From: Allium sativum
Taxonomy: Eukaryota; Streptophyta; Magnoliopsida; Asparagales; Amaryllidaceae
Assembly: GCA_030737875.1 (NCBI GenBank)
Contig: CM060915.1
Coordinates: forward strand, 569,702,577-569,766,576
Reading direction: 5' to 3'
DNA length: 64,000 nt
Part shown: positions 45,373 to 59,402 of the stretch, piece after piece
How the letters are laid out: every line of letters starts with the position of its first letter
Numbering within the stretch: position 1 is the first letter of the stretch
Program-made: the position numbers and the translations under genes
Notes under the pieces: model-generated
What the model saw: the letters and a program-made list of their open reading frames with translations, nothing else
What the model was told of the DNA's origin: nothing
The model's database searches: none

Positions 45373-48300
45373 TGCAACGACCCAGAAAAGTGTGGCGATT
45401 AAATTATAAATTTAATTAAGACTCAACATTGAAATGAGTAATTATATTGGGTTTTACCAAAATTTTGGAATTTAATCTATTTTTGATTTAATTATTTGTG
45501 TTTATCAGTTTACAGTATCTTAACTTTCTATGTTAACCCATTTTATCAAACTTGTCTTCTTATTTCAATTATGCTAACATATAATGACTTGCCTATTTTA
45601 TACTAAAGAATTTATTTTATCCAAATTAATTTTACGGTTTTACTTTAACTAATGTTTCTAAATTATCTTATATGTAATTATTTTATTTTGTTTAAAATAT
45701 TTAAAGCTTTTATCTTATTTATATCTCTTGTTTGTATTTGCACCTAAATCTGAAAATCAGTCCCTCAGATATTAAGATTGTTATATTGTTGTTATATCCC
45801 AAATTTGTAAAATGGGCGTAATTGTAAAACTCATGCAAATTGTCCTTTTTAATCTAAATCTATCTATATTTTTAATTATTTTTTTAGAATTTTTTTAATT
45901 AGTCCTTTTTGTTTTTCCACAAAAATACCATATTTGAAATTATAAGGAGCGTGTAAAGAAACAAAAGGAAGAGATGTGTAAATTTGCATATTTGATGCAT
46001 AGTATACACTATCGATTCCAAATTAAAGAAAATATGCTCATTTTAATTTTAAAAAATTCAATATTTCCTCCTTTCAAATGTTTGAGAAAATATAACATAA
46101 TTATACTAAAAGACCTTTTTGTGGAATTTTGAATTCTTAGGCAACGCAGAACACAAAGAGATGGTTCAAGTCATTTTTTTTGCACCAGAATAAAAAATAG
46201 TTAAACTTAATAAATTAATATATATATATATATATATAAAATGATAGGAGATAAATATGGGTAATAAGTGCATAAATTCATAAACACACATAATTTATTC
46301 GTCCAAAACATGTGTAATAAATGCTAGTTATCGTTACTAAATAGGTTAAGGTTTAGGTTGGCTTGGAATTTGAAATGTTCTCCATTTATTATGGTTGTAT
46401 GTTACTATTACATGTAATAAATGAAATATTAATAATTATAACCATGTAGTTTTGAGAGAAGTAAATGTGATAATAAATTAGTATGGAATCAGTGTGTTTA
46501 GCTTTATTTAATTTTATTCTTTGTTTGTTCGTGCTTCTTTGTATTTATACCTAACATTCTTCTTTTCGATTACATTACTTGTATTTGACAAATTTTAGTC
46601 TTTTAATTTTGCTGTCTTACTTAACATATTTATCTGTTTCAACTCAAATCTATTTGTGTTGTAAACCATTGTATTTACCGATTTTATATTAGAAATATCT
46701 ATTTGAACATAGTATTCACTTTGGAATTGAAAATACTTTTGTAAATTTAATTTTTCTAATGTAACGTTCTAGTGTAATTTACATCATTAACAAATTTGAA
46801 TATTCAATGTTGGAATTCTTTTATTGTTTAATAAATGTGATTTGTGGTATGCTTTCCATGAATTTGTTTCAAGTATGAACGCTATATAAAACGAATATCA
46901 TTCCCTCTTCGTTGTCCTTGAATGCATCATTTATTTTTTTCCTTCAATTTACCAATTTCTTTTCTATTTTTTTTTAATTTTTAATTTTTAAAATAAGCGT
47001 GATGCATGCAGCTCGTTTAGGAATAAATTTTCAATTACCACAGCTAATACCACCATTTCCAATTCAAAATATTTATTACCTTATAATTTTTCAATTAATT
47101 GTATGGACCATTACATCCATTGTAATTGTATTCAAACAATATCAATTTAGGCTCATATATGAACATGCCCATTAAATAAATTCATTTACTGCGTTTCCTT
47201 TTTAACAGATTTATATACCTTTTATTACTTGAATGTCTATGATTGATACTCACATACTGTTTTCTTTACAAAATTCTTTAATGGTAAGAATATTTCTTAA
47301 ATATAATACTTTCCATATTTATTCAAACTATAATGTTCATTAATTTTGAAATGTGGAAAGTTGCAGTAGTTTTCAATGCGTTTTCCATTCCTTATTTCAA
47401 GCGCATGCATCCATGCTATATATTTGGTGTCATTTTATGATAATAAAAAAAAATTGCCATTAAATTTAATGTAATAAATTGTAATATGTGATTTTAACTA
47501 TAGCAAATGTAAACGTGATTTGAAATTCAAAAGGTTACAGTCAATTTGAACATAATAAATGTTTTCAATTTTAATGAAAAGGAAAATAAACGGAAGTATA
47601 ATTGAGAACAATTAAACATACAAGGGTTAAAAAGAAAATTTCCCCCCACTACAAAATATCCAAAACACGTCTAAAACCTAATTCTAATCATTCATTCATC
47701 GTAGCCCCTTTTCTCTACATTTCCTAAGCCTAAATGCAACTTCTAAAATCCATAACAAATCAAATAAACATCTACACGCGGGAAAGCTTAGATCTTTGAA
47801 CTTGTATGAGTGTAAGCTTCCACATATATCAATTTGGTTGAGTTTTGGTGCGCTCTAATTTTTCCACCGTCAGTTCATGCAATCTAGGGTTCCAATTTAT
47901 GGTGATTTGAAGCAACAGTTTGTGTTTTAGTTGATGTAGTTGGATTGAGAGGTTGAAAACAAGCTTGTATGAAATTTTTGAGAGAATTCGGTGATGAAAA
48001 GTGTCGAGAGGAAAATGGGGCTGCTGCGTTTGGACTGATGCTTGCTGCGTTAGGAGGAGGAGAAGATGAGGGAGAGACTAAGGAAGTTAATGAAGGGTAA
48101 TTAATTAATTATGTTAATGACTTATATGTACATACAATCTTATAAAAAGCATAATTTTTTCATACGAACTCAGAATTCAGCGATTCAAGATGCGTTGGAA
48201 CCGTATCGACGAGAGCTTCGCAATGAAACTAATTTGGAGTGATTTGGAGGTTGTGACAATTTTAGGTGAAAGAAAATGTCAGATTTAGTTGATAGACGTT

Positions 48301-48734
48301 CAGCGTTATTTAGAAAACAAATCAAGGTGAGAACTCTTTTTCTCACTCAATTTTTGAATAGTTAAATAATTTTATAAATGTAAATTATTTATTGATGATT
48401 AAAGTAATTGTTTGTTGAATGGATTGTGGATTTGGATGTAATGTCATGTTATGTTTGAAATTGAAATATTCAGCATGTAAAAGTAATGTTTTATTATTTA
48501 TGTTAATTAGAATAATGTACATTGCCATTAACAAGTTAACTGACTTGTTGATGTTGATTGGGATGATTATTTTTACACATCACCCAAGTGCACAAAATTA
48601 TGTGTTGGTTGATACCCACACGGGTCTTGGGATGATATTCTAACACATGTCTCCCTTGTGTTTAATTGTAAATGCACTCTAGCTATTATTTGAATGTTTT
48701 GTCATTATTATGAAATAAATGCAATGTATGAAAT
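45373..48734 (+). repeat. 3' LTR of element B, first part (split by C)
   Basis: It starts TGCAACGACCCAG and is collinear with 22664-26021, with few differences by eye. It is interrupted at GAAAT (48730-48734) by element C. In the intact 5' LTR the same spot (26017-26021) continues without interruption, which proves the nested insertion. The rest of the B 3' LTR lies beyond the window. Confidence 0.9.
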
Positions 48735-49689
48735 TGTAATAACCCGGAAAATCTGAGCCAGTTTAAAATTTTTATTTCGGCAATTTTAGCGAATTTTGAT
48801 TATTTAAAATAGATTATTTTAAATAATATTGACGAGAAATTTATTTTGAATATAATTCGACGTATATATTATACGCGTCGTCGTTTGAATATAAATATTT
48901 ATATATAATTATAAATAGAATTGAAAATGGCGCGGTAGTTCGATAATTCGATTTCAAACTTCAATTGAATGTACCGGGTGCAAAACAATCCGGATTTTAG
49001 TGAAACCAAAAACATTAGGATCTAATTGATAATATCTTTCCAACGAATCCGACAAATCGAAATTTCATAGCGGGAATCAAAAGATATGTCCAGTTGAAAA
49101 TTCTGAATAGTCGTTATAGAATTCAGGCCCTTAAAAATAGAAATTTTGCAAACGACCTCGGATTTCGACGAAACCACTTTTGTTGGATCCGCAGTGTCAA
49201 ATTATTGTTAGATTTCAAATTTCATAATTTTTCGAATCAATGTGTGAGCCTGGCAAAGGAAAACGCGTTTGACCAGTTTCAGTTGATTTTAATCGACTAG
49301 AAATTGGCCATTTTTCCAACGGTCCCAGAATTCGACGAAACTAGTTTTGTTAGGACCGTATCGTCAATACGAAGCTAGAAAATATTTTTCTGCAATTTAT
49401 AGAGTTCGTATGTGACCCCGGTATATTGAAATGTACGTTTAAAATTCAATATAATTATTTAATTGTAAACTTAACGGAAACTGATCGTAACGACCGAATT
49501 AGCTTGCGATACATATCCCATTGTGTTCGGAATGGGGGTAAAACGCTATGGACAACAGGCGGTGGGCCTCGTTTCGAGGTCGTATGTGAAAAGTCAACTT
49601 TTTGCAAAATAAAATAATAAAATAATAATAAAAAAATAAAATAAAAATAAATTCTTCCCTTTCCTTAACCAGGCCCCCCCTTAAATCGA

Positions 49690-49995
49690 TTACAGATAAA
49701 AAAAAAGAAAAAAAAAGAAAGAGAACGAAGACGGAGGAGCTGTCGCTCCTCCGATCGACGCGCCGCCGCTCCCCAGGTGTGCCGCCGCCGCTTCTTCCTT
49801 CCCCCTCCCTCCAGACGAGCGACGCGCCCCCCTCCATCTTCCCCTTCTTCTCCTTCCTCCCCGCGACCGACTCCAGACCCGACCCCACAGCCCGCGCCAC
49901 CAACCACCGCCTCACCTCACCCCCAGCCCGCCGTCGAAGCTCACCGACCCCCTCCGGCGTACGCAGCAGCCTCCTCCCCCCTACAAACGAAAACA
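49690..49995 (+). promoter_or_regulatory. GC-rich, pyrimidine-rich block in 5' LTR of C (putative transcript leader)
   Basis: This is an abrupt island of CCGCCGCC, CTTCCTCC and CCCCTCC words within AT-rich LTR DNA, about 0.95 kb from the LTR start. Element A has a similar block 0.65-1.0 kb from its LTR start. The Pro/Ser/Arg-rich frames over it (49777-50049 and overlapping frames on both strands) are products of the base composition. The copy in the 3' LTR is at 56945-57240. Confidence 0.5.
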
Positions 49996-51654
49996 GTAAG
50001 GTTTTTATTTATTTATTTTATTTTTATTAATTCCTTCGTATATATATAATGTTATGTAAAAGCAATCAGTTTGTTTAACATTAGTTTATATAGAAATTGG
50101 ATTGGAAAAAAATATATGATTTTTATTTTTTTTAAAATAGAAAAGATTAGTTTTTTTAAAATAGAAAAGATTAGATTTTTAAAATAGAAAAGATTGGATT
50201 TTTAAAATAGAAAAGGCGAGATCTTTATATATGAAAAGGCGAAATTTTTATATATTGAATAGCATAGTAAAAATTCGATTTTTAAATATATGAAGTGATT
50301 ATAGAAGTATGATTTTTAAATTGAGAGTGAACAAATAAAAATGTGACTTTTATTTTAAAGACATCAAAATATAAAAATGTGTGATTTTTATATATGTAGT
50401 GGCTACGGGCAAACGAAGATGATAAAAAGGCGAGAATGAAGAAGATTTCTATAAATGAAGAGTCGACGTATTGGATAGTTTTCGGTGAGAACTTCTCACT
50501 CTAAATTTCTTTTCTAGTTATATATATATACTAGGATGCAGACGGTGCTTAGTAGCACCCGACACCCGTCATCCACAGACCATGGATGGCTTGTTTGTTA
50601 AATTGTTTGGTTGTGTAGTTGGTTAGTCTAATTGGTTTGAATTGAATTGTTTGGTGAAATGGAATGGATTTGATTGAAGTGTGAATGGCGTGGGCCTTCA
50701 CTAGACCGGGGATAAGGCTAGGCCTTGTCCCGTTTCTAGTATCGTGCCGTTATGCCGCCGAAATTTTCTAAAATATGTTAGAAAAATAAAAATATCATTT
50801 TATTGAATAAATGAACTGAATAGAAATTCATGTGTTAAAATAAAATGTTTTATCGTTAAAAATATATTTTTTAACGTGAAAGTGAATAAATGAATATTTA
50901 TAAACAAACCGGCCGATTTGTTTATATACACTGATTTGACTGATATTGATTAGGTCGATAAATTTTACACGTCGCCCAACTGGACAACTAAAATCTGTGT
51001 TTGATTGTTTGAAACCCCACACGGGTGTTGGGATGAAATTTGAAGTTCACTCATCCTGATTGATTAAATATGTCGATCGATTGATTGACAAGCTGTTATA
51101 AGCGTTAGATATCTATATTTGATGCTTATACAGTGTGGAGCACCTTGGATGATGGTTGATTGTTTATTATTGCTATTATATACATGTGTTGTATGGAATC
51201 CATATAATTAACATTATATGGTGATTGATTGTGCCTCATTCCAATTGGGAAAATAATGAATATTATAAAGGAAAATTCATGTGTTGAATCTATTCATGTG
51301 TTGAGTGAAATATTTTAATAATAAAATTCACATCTTTATCAAATTTAAAATTAGAACTATTTTACGATGGAGTCTAATTAAAATCAAACGATAGATACCA
51401 TAGTGTTATAAAATATTTTACATAACAAAAATAGTGATGTGTTGACAGTACTCATGTGTTGAGATTAGTCGTGTGTTGAAAGAAATATAAATTCATGTGT
51501 TGAATGGGATAAATATTCATTTGTTGGATAGAATAAAGAAGTTTTGAAAATATAAAGCCGTGTTGATTAGAGATGCGTTATTTTGACGCGAACGATATTT
51601 ATATCGATTTTATTCGTTGAATAATGAATATTGAAAAATGATTTCAAAATTAAA

Positions 51655-52075
51655 TATTTCGAAATAAAATTCAAATTGAATTAGATTAAAATTCGAATTG
51701 AATAGGAAACGAATTCGAATTGAATCAAATAGAAATGAATTCAAATTGAATTAAATTGAAATTGAAATTGAAATTTAAAACGAACTGAAATTGAATTGAA
51801 ATCAATTTGAAACGAATTCGAATTGAATCAAATAGAAATGAATTCAAATTGAATTAAATTGAAATTGAAATTTAAAACGAACTGAAATTGAATTGAAATC
51901 AATTTGAAACGAATTCGAATTGAATCAAATAGAAGGTAAATTCGAATTGAATTGAATTGAATTGAAACAAATTTGAATTTGAATTGAATTGAAATGAACT
52001 CGAATTGAATTGAAATCAAATCGATTTGAAATTGAAGATGAAGTTGAAATTGTTCTGAAACGAATGTAGAACTAT
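51655..52075. repeat. GAATTGAAATT-type simple repeat array in 5' LTR of C
   Basis: This 0.4-kb run of gaattgaa, gaaattgaa and gaattcgaattgaatc words includes a near-exact tandem duplication of about 105 bp around aaacgaactgaaattg. The 3' LTR copy is at about 58905-59285 and is slightly shorter. The Ile/Phe/Gln-rich open frame on the minus strand is a translation of this array. Confidence 0.9.
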
Positions 52076-52107
52076 TTATAAAATTCGTTTTAAAAGGAAA
52101 TCGACGA

Positions 52108-52146
52108 AATATATATATAATATATATTATATATATATATATATAA
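52108..52146. repeat. (TA)n microsatellite in 5' LTR of C
   Basis: Interrupted TA run. The 3' LTR copy (about 59347-59400) is clearly longer, showing slippage since insertion. Confidence 0.9.
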
Positions 52147-54248
52147 TGGCCTGAATAGAACGCGCCGCGCCGCGGCAGTTCGTGAATTTCGACCATTTAT
52201 TTCAAACGGACGTTGCGGGAGATCCGACCGTCGGATTCTCCTAAAACCGGAACCGTTGGGTTCGTATCGAAGAGAGCTTTCCAATGAATATTAGAAATTT
52301 GAAATCTAACGGTTGGATTTGGAATTATGTCCAAATCAAATTTAGAAAAGGTCGCTGTAAGTGCAGTTCGATAGCCGTTGATGGAAATCGACTGTACGGG
52401 CCTTGATAAAATTATTAAAAATATCGATAATTTGTGTAAAATTATAATATGTGAATTGGAAAGAATTGGGCTGGAAAATTCCACATTTGAGGATAAAAAT
52501 AGATTTTTATCGAAATGAACTAGTTTGGAACTAGAATTAAAATCAATTTATTTTTGAAATAAATAAATTGAATTTGAAAGTGATTTAAAAAATAATCAAT
52601 ATTCCCAATATTCTGAAGTGGAAGTGGAGTTGAATCGAAATTATCTTCGGAATATTTCGATGTTGGATTTCGTGACTATACAGATATTGTTATGGGAATT
52701 TGAAAGATATATTTTATATCGTTATTTCCAATACGATATTTGTTGGTTTCAGAATTTGATATTGAATATAAGCCGATATATTTTCTATTCAGAGCCTTGT
52801 ATTTAATATCAAATGTGATTTGGTTTGCCGTGAATCGTGTTTTTGATGACATTGGTTCTTTAACCCAGTTAAAGTCAGGATATTGATTTTTGAAAAGATT
52901 AAGACTAAGTGTAGTTTTAATGAATCTTCAATTAGATTAAAATGTGAATTGATAATTTAAATTATCAAATCTGAAAAGTGATCGAGAGTGGAGTATCACC
53001 AGTTTTGCTCCAAAGCGATAGTTAAATCTTTAATTAGATTTGAACGTGAAATGGTAATTAATTTTACCGATAACACCGTGGTGTTAGGAATGGAGTATCA
53101 CCAGTTTTGATCCATGGGACATATAGGTTGGGATTGGGAAATAAAATAAATAATTACTTCGGTGTGGTTCGTTAGTCCCGACTAGTTTGAAATGATATCC
53201 ATAGGAGGATTATAGGATAAATTTGGAAGAATTTATCTTGGATAAAATTAATGGGAACATTTCCCTAAGAATGTGATTTTGTGAATAAAAGAATATTCTG
53301 AAGTGGAATGAGGCGTTTGTTGTGTTTGTGTAACAATTTGTTCATTATATACGTGGGTTATTCAGAAAGGCCGGGTTATACCCATTCTGAATAACCGATT
53401 CGACGAGATGTCGAAGATGAAGACGGTGGTTGAAGACCGGAAGTCTTCACATCGTTTGGGTGATTACTGATGATCTTGATTGGGCTGTACACCCAGGATG
53501 AGGGAATCAGTTGGTGATCGTCCAGACGTACTTGGAGATGGATGGATATGCGAGGAAAGTGCCTCCGGTTTCGTTCAGACCCAGAACGAACTTGTAAATG
53601 GATTGTGTATCTGACATTGGATTTTATTCTGTGTTGATTGATCTCTATTAAATATACATATGTTTGGCGGCGGAGAATTTATTCTCTTGCTTAACGCCCT
53701 TCTCTGAGACGTACGAGCTCAGAGGTTGTATATCGATGGACATCAGTCGCATGGAGTGAATTGCCAATGTGGCACGCATAAGTGGCAATTGATCAAGGCT
53801 TCTGTTGAAAAGCAAAGTCTTATGGTTGATGATCAAAGCACGGCCTGTGTGGCATAGCTTTGTGTATAACATGAATTCGCGAGCCTCACACCTCGGTATG
53901 AGTCAAAAACGGGAGATGGACCGCTGGGAGAGCACGACGTTTCTTTCTAGCTAGGGTGGTGTCAGTGACCTACCAGCCCTGACATTTATATACTTTTCAC
54001 CTGTGTGGTTGTTGGATACGAGGCTCCTCGGATATAGGTCTGTAAGGACCGGGAAACGTGTGTTCAGGAATTGCCAATCCTCAAAAGTAAGAGAGGACCG
54101 GCCCAGCCGATTCCAAGGATCAAAGTGGGGTCCTGAGGCATTTGCTAGAGTGTCTCGAACGCGGAGAGGAGCTTGCCCCTTGCCTCGGCTCATGACGGAA
54201 ATCCAATTTCCAATACGTGTATTGCGGTTTTAATTGTAGAACTAGTAT

Positions 54249-54652
54249 GGCGACATGATATATGGTACCCATGCCGTCTATGATTGATATTTATGATTGA
54301 AATTGTTTTGACACTATACACTTATTATAGTATCAAATGATTTGTTTTAAACGTATCAAGCATGTTTGGCTATTATAAGGGAAAACCCTATCCTCCGGCT
54401 TGCGTTGCATTGTGTGATGGGACCTGGGTCTTATAATAGCTTCATTTTTCGAAAAAGCATTGCGCTGTTTATTGTATGCACTAGTATTCTTGGGAGGAAA
54501 CCCGTTCCGTGTTATACGGCGTGGTCCCTTGATTTACCGAACTTTAAAATAAAGATTAATAACTGATTTTAGTTCTCACACCAGTCACATGACTGACCTG
54601 GAGTTTATTGTTTTAACCTAAACTCTGGGTGCCCCTATTTTCCACACGGGCA
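54249..54652 (+). other. Five-helix conserved block, 5' LTR of C
   Basis: H1 GGCGACATG with CATGCCGTC (54249-54257 and 54270-54278, one A-C mismatch), H2 GCTATTATAAG with CTTATAATAGC (54369-54379 and 54430-54440, 11 pairs), H3 CCGT-GTTAT-ACGG (54507-54519), H4 CAGTC-ACAT-GACTG (54582-54595), and H5 TGCCC with GGGCA (54630-54652). Confidence 0.75.
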
Positions 54653-54955
54653 GCTAGTAGTTTTGGTTTTGCAGATTTATATTCACAGGAACCTGGTTTA
54701 CAGCTGGAACGATGCTCGGAAAGCTCTGTATCCGTGTATCACTTTCAGTTGTGTTTTGTATATTTTCCGCTGCTATGTAATTTATTGTAATCTCTGATAT
54801 TTGTCAAATGTAATTTATTCATTTTTACTCTGTATATTCTTGTATCTGATGGAATTGTTGTAATAACAATGAAATGTTCTTCCGTTTGCGTTCTAGTTTG
54901 TCCTGTACTCAATTCTATCCGCGCTTTCCTTCACGGGGAAGTTCGGGTCGTCTCA

Positions 54956-55992
54956 GTTTGGTATCAGAGCTTTGGTTTACAGAGCTCGAGAACAAGACAC
55001 ATTAGAACCATACGAAAGAATTCATCAGATATTGGATTAGTAATATCCAATTAGAATGACTCGTTAGAGATAGGATCAGTAGTATCCTAGAACGAGTGTG
55101 AAGAGTATATTTTTCAAATGAAAACAATTTTGTTTTGAAAATTTAAATTGCTTTATACGTATTTGAATATTTATTTATATTGATATGGACAATCTAGTAT
55201 ATAAAGGTTTTGCATATACGCGTCATGAACGTATATTCGAAGTTTTAATATACTGGATAGATATAGAGTCACATTCTAGACACCCGGGGATAATTCTGAT
55301 GATGTGGCCACATCATCAATATTTATTTTCGTGTTTCGAAGGTGGGATTTTCTATATATTTCCATTAGACTGGTGTGAGAACCAAAACTAATATAGTTAG
55401 AATACATTGTTGTGAATTGGCATCAAAAACATGATTTTCTGTATATGTATCAAATTTGTGAATTTGAAACTCTAATCCACTAATTGATTGATGTTTGAGT
55501 TGTTTGTTTATTTGTTTGACAATTTTGAACCATCTATGCCTAATTAAACTAAATATTGAACTGTATTGAAAATTGGTTGCTTTTGCTTGCATATATGTAC
55601 TTTTATTGAACAGGTCATAGCAAGGAGGCTAGAGCAGAGAATAAAATTTGTTTGCCCGACAAATAGGTACATGTTTATTACATAATTTACTGTTTTGTTT
55701 GGGTGATGATGATTTTATGAGCCTATTGGCTAGCCGCTTGGCTTTTTCTTTTTCTTTTTGAGATTAGAAGGACCGGGGAAGCTATTTGAAATTCCCCGAT
55801 GCTCCCGGTGCAGGGGAGGTTATGGCGAAATTTTTCGGAAATTTAGGGTGTTAGCCAAATTTTTGAAAATTTGAAAATTCTCAGAAACTGAAAAGTTGGA
55901 GAATGGAAGCCAGATCGAACGTAGAGCTTATTAATCAAACCACTTTCGACTTTGTTCCTTTTCGGGGACGAAAAGTTTTAAGTGGGGGAGAT
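54956..55992 (+). mobile_element. Minimal internal region of element C, no coding capacity
   Basis: The 1037 bp contain the primer site TGGTATCAGAGC (54959-54970) and the double hairpin P1 ATTGGAT/ATCCAAT (55031-55051) and P2 CTCGTT/AACGAG with inner TAGGAT/ATCCTA (55060-55096). Filler without coding similarity follows, then the hairpin CTTTTCG-GGGA-CGAAAAG (55958-55975) and the polypurine tract AAGTGGGGGAGA (about 55980-55991). It resembles the interior of B in its first 150 and last 40 bases and differs between. Confidence 0.88.
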
Positions 55993-58900
55993 TGTAATAA
56001 CCCGGAAAATCTGAGCCAGTTTAAAATTTTTATTTCGGCAATTTTAGCGAATTTTGATTATTTAAAATAGATTATTTTAAATAATATTGACGAGAAATTT
56101 ATTTTGAATATAATTCGACGTATATATTATACGCGTCGTCGTTTGAATATAAATATTTATATATAATTATAAATAGAATTGAAAATGGCGCGGTAGTTCG
56201 ATAATTCGATTTCAAACTTCAATTGAATGTACCGGGTGCAAATCAATCCGGATTTTAGTGAAACCAAAAACATTAGGATCTAATTGATAATATCTTTCCA
56301 ACGAATCCGACAAATCGAAATTTCATAGCGGGAATCAAAAGATATGTCCAGTTGAAAATTCTGAATAGTCGCTATAGAATTCAGGCCCTTAAAAATAGAA
56401 ATTTTGCAAACGACCTCGGATTTCGACGAAACCACTTTTGTTGGATCCGCAGTGTCAAATTATTGTTAGATTTCAAATTTCATAATTTTTCGAATCAATG
56501 TGTGAGCCTGGCAAAGGAAAACGCGTTTGACCAGTTTCAGTTGATTTTAATCGACTGGAAATTGGCCATTTTTCCAACGGTCTCAGAATTCGACGAAACT
56601 AGTTTTGTTAGGACCGTATCGTCAATACGAAGCTAGAAAATATTTTTCTGCAATTTATAGAGTTCGTATGTGACCCAGGTAAATTGAAATGTACGTTTAA
56701 AATTCAATATAATTATTTAATTGTAAACTTAACGGAAACTGATCGTAACGACCGAATTAGCTTGCGATACATATCCCATTGTGTTCGGAATGGGGGTAAA
56801 ACGCTATGGACAACAGGCGGTGGGCCTCGTTTCGAGGTCGTATGTGAAAAGTCAACTTTTTGCAAAATAAAATAATAAAATAATAATAATAAAAAAAATT
56901 CTTCCCTTTCCTTTACCAGGCCCCCCCTTAAATCGATTACAGATAAAAAAAAGAAAAAAAAGAAAGAGAACGAAGACGGAGGAGCTGCCGCTCCTCCGAT
57001 CGACGCGCCGCCGCTCCCCAGGTGTGCCGCCGCCGCTTCTTCCTTCCCCCTCCCTCCAGACGAGCGCCGCGCCCCCCTCCATCTTCCCCTTCTTCTCCTT
57101 CCTCCCCGCGACCGACTCCAGACCCGACCCCACAGCCCGCGCCACCAACCACCGCCTCACCTCACCCCCAGCCCGCCGTCGAAGCTCTCCGACCCCCTCC
57201 GGCGTACGCAGCAGCCTCCTCCCCCCTGCAAACGAAAACAGTAAGGTTTTTATTTATTTATTTTATTTATATTAATTCCTTCGTATATATATAATGTTAT
57301 GTAAAAGCAATCAGTTTGTTTAACATTAGTTTATATAGAAATTGGATTGGAAAAAAATATATGATTTTTATTTTTTTTAAATAGAAAAGATTAGTTTTTT
57401 TAAAATAGAAAAGATTAGATTTTTAAAATAGAAAAGATTGGATTTTTAAAATAGAAAAGGCGAGATCTTTATATATGAAAAGGCGAAATTTTTATATATT
57501 GAATAACATAGTAAAAATTCGATTTTTAAATATATGAAGTGATTATAGAAGTATGATTTTTAAATTGAGAGTGAACAAATAAAAATGTGACTTTTATTTT
57601 AAAGACATCAAAATATAAAAATGTGTGATTTTTATATATGTAGTGGCTACGGGCAAACGAAGATGATAAAAAGGCGAGAATGAAGAAGATTTCTATAAAT
57701 GAAGAGTCGTGGTATTGGATAGCTTTCGGTGAGAACTTCTCACTCTAAATTTCTTTTCTAGTTATATATATATACTAGGATGCAGACGGTGCTTAGTAGC
57801 ACCCGACACCCGTCATCCACAGACCATGGATGGCTTGTTTGTTAAATTGTTTGGTTGTGTAGTTGGTTAGTCTAATTGGTTTGAATTGAATTGTTTGGTG
57901 AAATGGAATGGATTTGATTGAAGTGTGAATGGCGTGGGCCTTCACTAGATCGGGGATAAGGCTAGGCCTTGTCCCGTTTCTAGTATCGTGCCGTTATGCC
58001 GCCGAAATTTTCTAAAATATGTTAGAAAAATAAAAATATCATTTTATTGAATAAATGAACTGAATAGAAATTCATGTGTTAAAATAAAATGTTTTATCGT
58101 TAAAAATATATTTTTTAACGTGAAAGTGAATAAATGAATATTTATAAACAAATCGGCCGATTTGTTTATATACACTGATTTGACTGATATTGATTGGGTC
58201 GATAAATTTTACACGTCGCCCAACTGCACAACTAAAATCTGTGTTTGATTGTTTGAAACCCCACACGGGTGTTGGGATGAAATTTGAAGTTCACTCATCC
58301 TGATTGATTAATATGTCGATCGATTGATTGACAAGCTGTTATAAGCGTTAGATATCTATATTTGATGCTTATACAGTGTGGTGCACCTTGGATGATGGTT
58401 GATTGTTTATTATTGCTATTATATACATGTGTTGTATGGAATCCATATAATTAACATTATATGGTGATTGATTGTGCCTCATTCCAATTGGGAAAATAAT
58501 GAATATTATAAAGGAAAATTCATGTGTTGAATCTATTCATGTGTTGAGTGAAATATTTTAATAATAAAATTCACATCTTTATCATATTTAAAATTAGAAC
58601 TATTTTACGATGGAGTCTAATTAAAATCAAACGATAGATACCATAGTGTTATAAAATATTTTACATAACAAAAATAGTGATGTGTTGACAGTACTCATGT
58701 GTTGAGATTAGTCGTGTGTTGAAAGAAATATAAATTCATGTGTTGAATGGGATAAATATTCATTTGTTGGATAGAATAAAGAAGTTTTGAAAATATAAAG
58801 CCGTGTTGATTAGAGATGCGTTATTTTGACACGAACGATATTTATATCGATTTTATTCGTTGAATAATGAATATTGAAAAATGATTTCAAAATTAAATAT

Positions 58901-59362
58901 TTCGAAATAAAATTCAAATTGAATTAGATTAAAATTCGAATTGAATAGGAAACGAATTCGAATTGAATCAAATAGAAATGAATTCAAATTGAATTAAATT
59001 GAAATTGAAATTGAAATTTAAAACGAACTGAAATTGAATTGAAATCAATTTGAAACGAATTCGAATTGAATCAAATAGAAATGAATTCAAATTGAATTAA
59101 ATTGAAATTGAAATTTAAAACGAACTGAAATTGAATTGAAATCAATTTGAAACGAATTCGAATTGAATCAAACAGAAGGTAAATTCGAATTGAATTGAAT
59201 TGAAACAAATTTGAATTTGAATTGAATTGAAATGAACTCGAATTGAATTGAAATCAAATCGATTTGAAATTGAAGATGAAGTTGAAATTGTTCTGAAACG
59301 AATGTAGAACTATTTATAAAATTCGTTTTAAAAGGAAATCGATGAAATATATATATATATAT

Positions 59363-59402
<40 letters not shown>

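Larger units (their letters stand above)
48735..54955 (+). repeat. 5' LTR of element C
   Basis: This 6221-bp LTR starts TGTAATAACCCGG and ends GGTCGTCTCA. It is followed by the primer site and is nearly identical to 55993-61517. It contains the GC-rich leader block, a GAATTGAAAT array, a TA run and the five-helix block. Its open frames are low-complexity or antisense and show no protein motif. Confidence 0.93.

Noticed and set aside
49499..50049. Overlapping open frames on both strands, Pro/Ser/Arg-rich and Gly/Arg/Glu-rich
   Set aside because: They are mirror translations of one GC-rich block, present on both strands and repeated in the other LTR. No domain is visible.
51828..52284. Minus-strand frames rich in Ile, Phe, Gln and Ser
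   Set aside because: Direct translation of the GAATTGAAAT simple repeat and a TA run.
54003..54233. Small frames over the block with ctcacacc, gtatgagtc and gggaccgg words in the LTRs of A, C and D
   Set aside because: The conservation is at nucleotide level across frames and both strands, and frame and stops differ between families.
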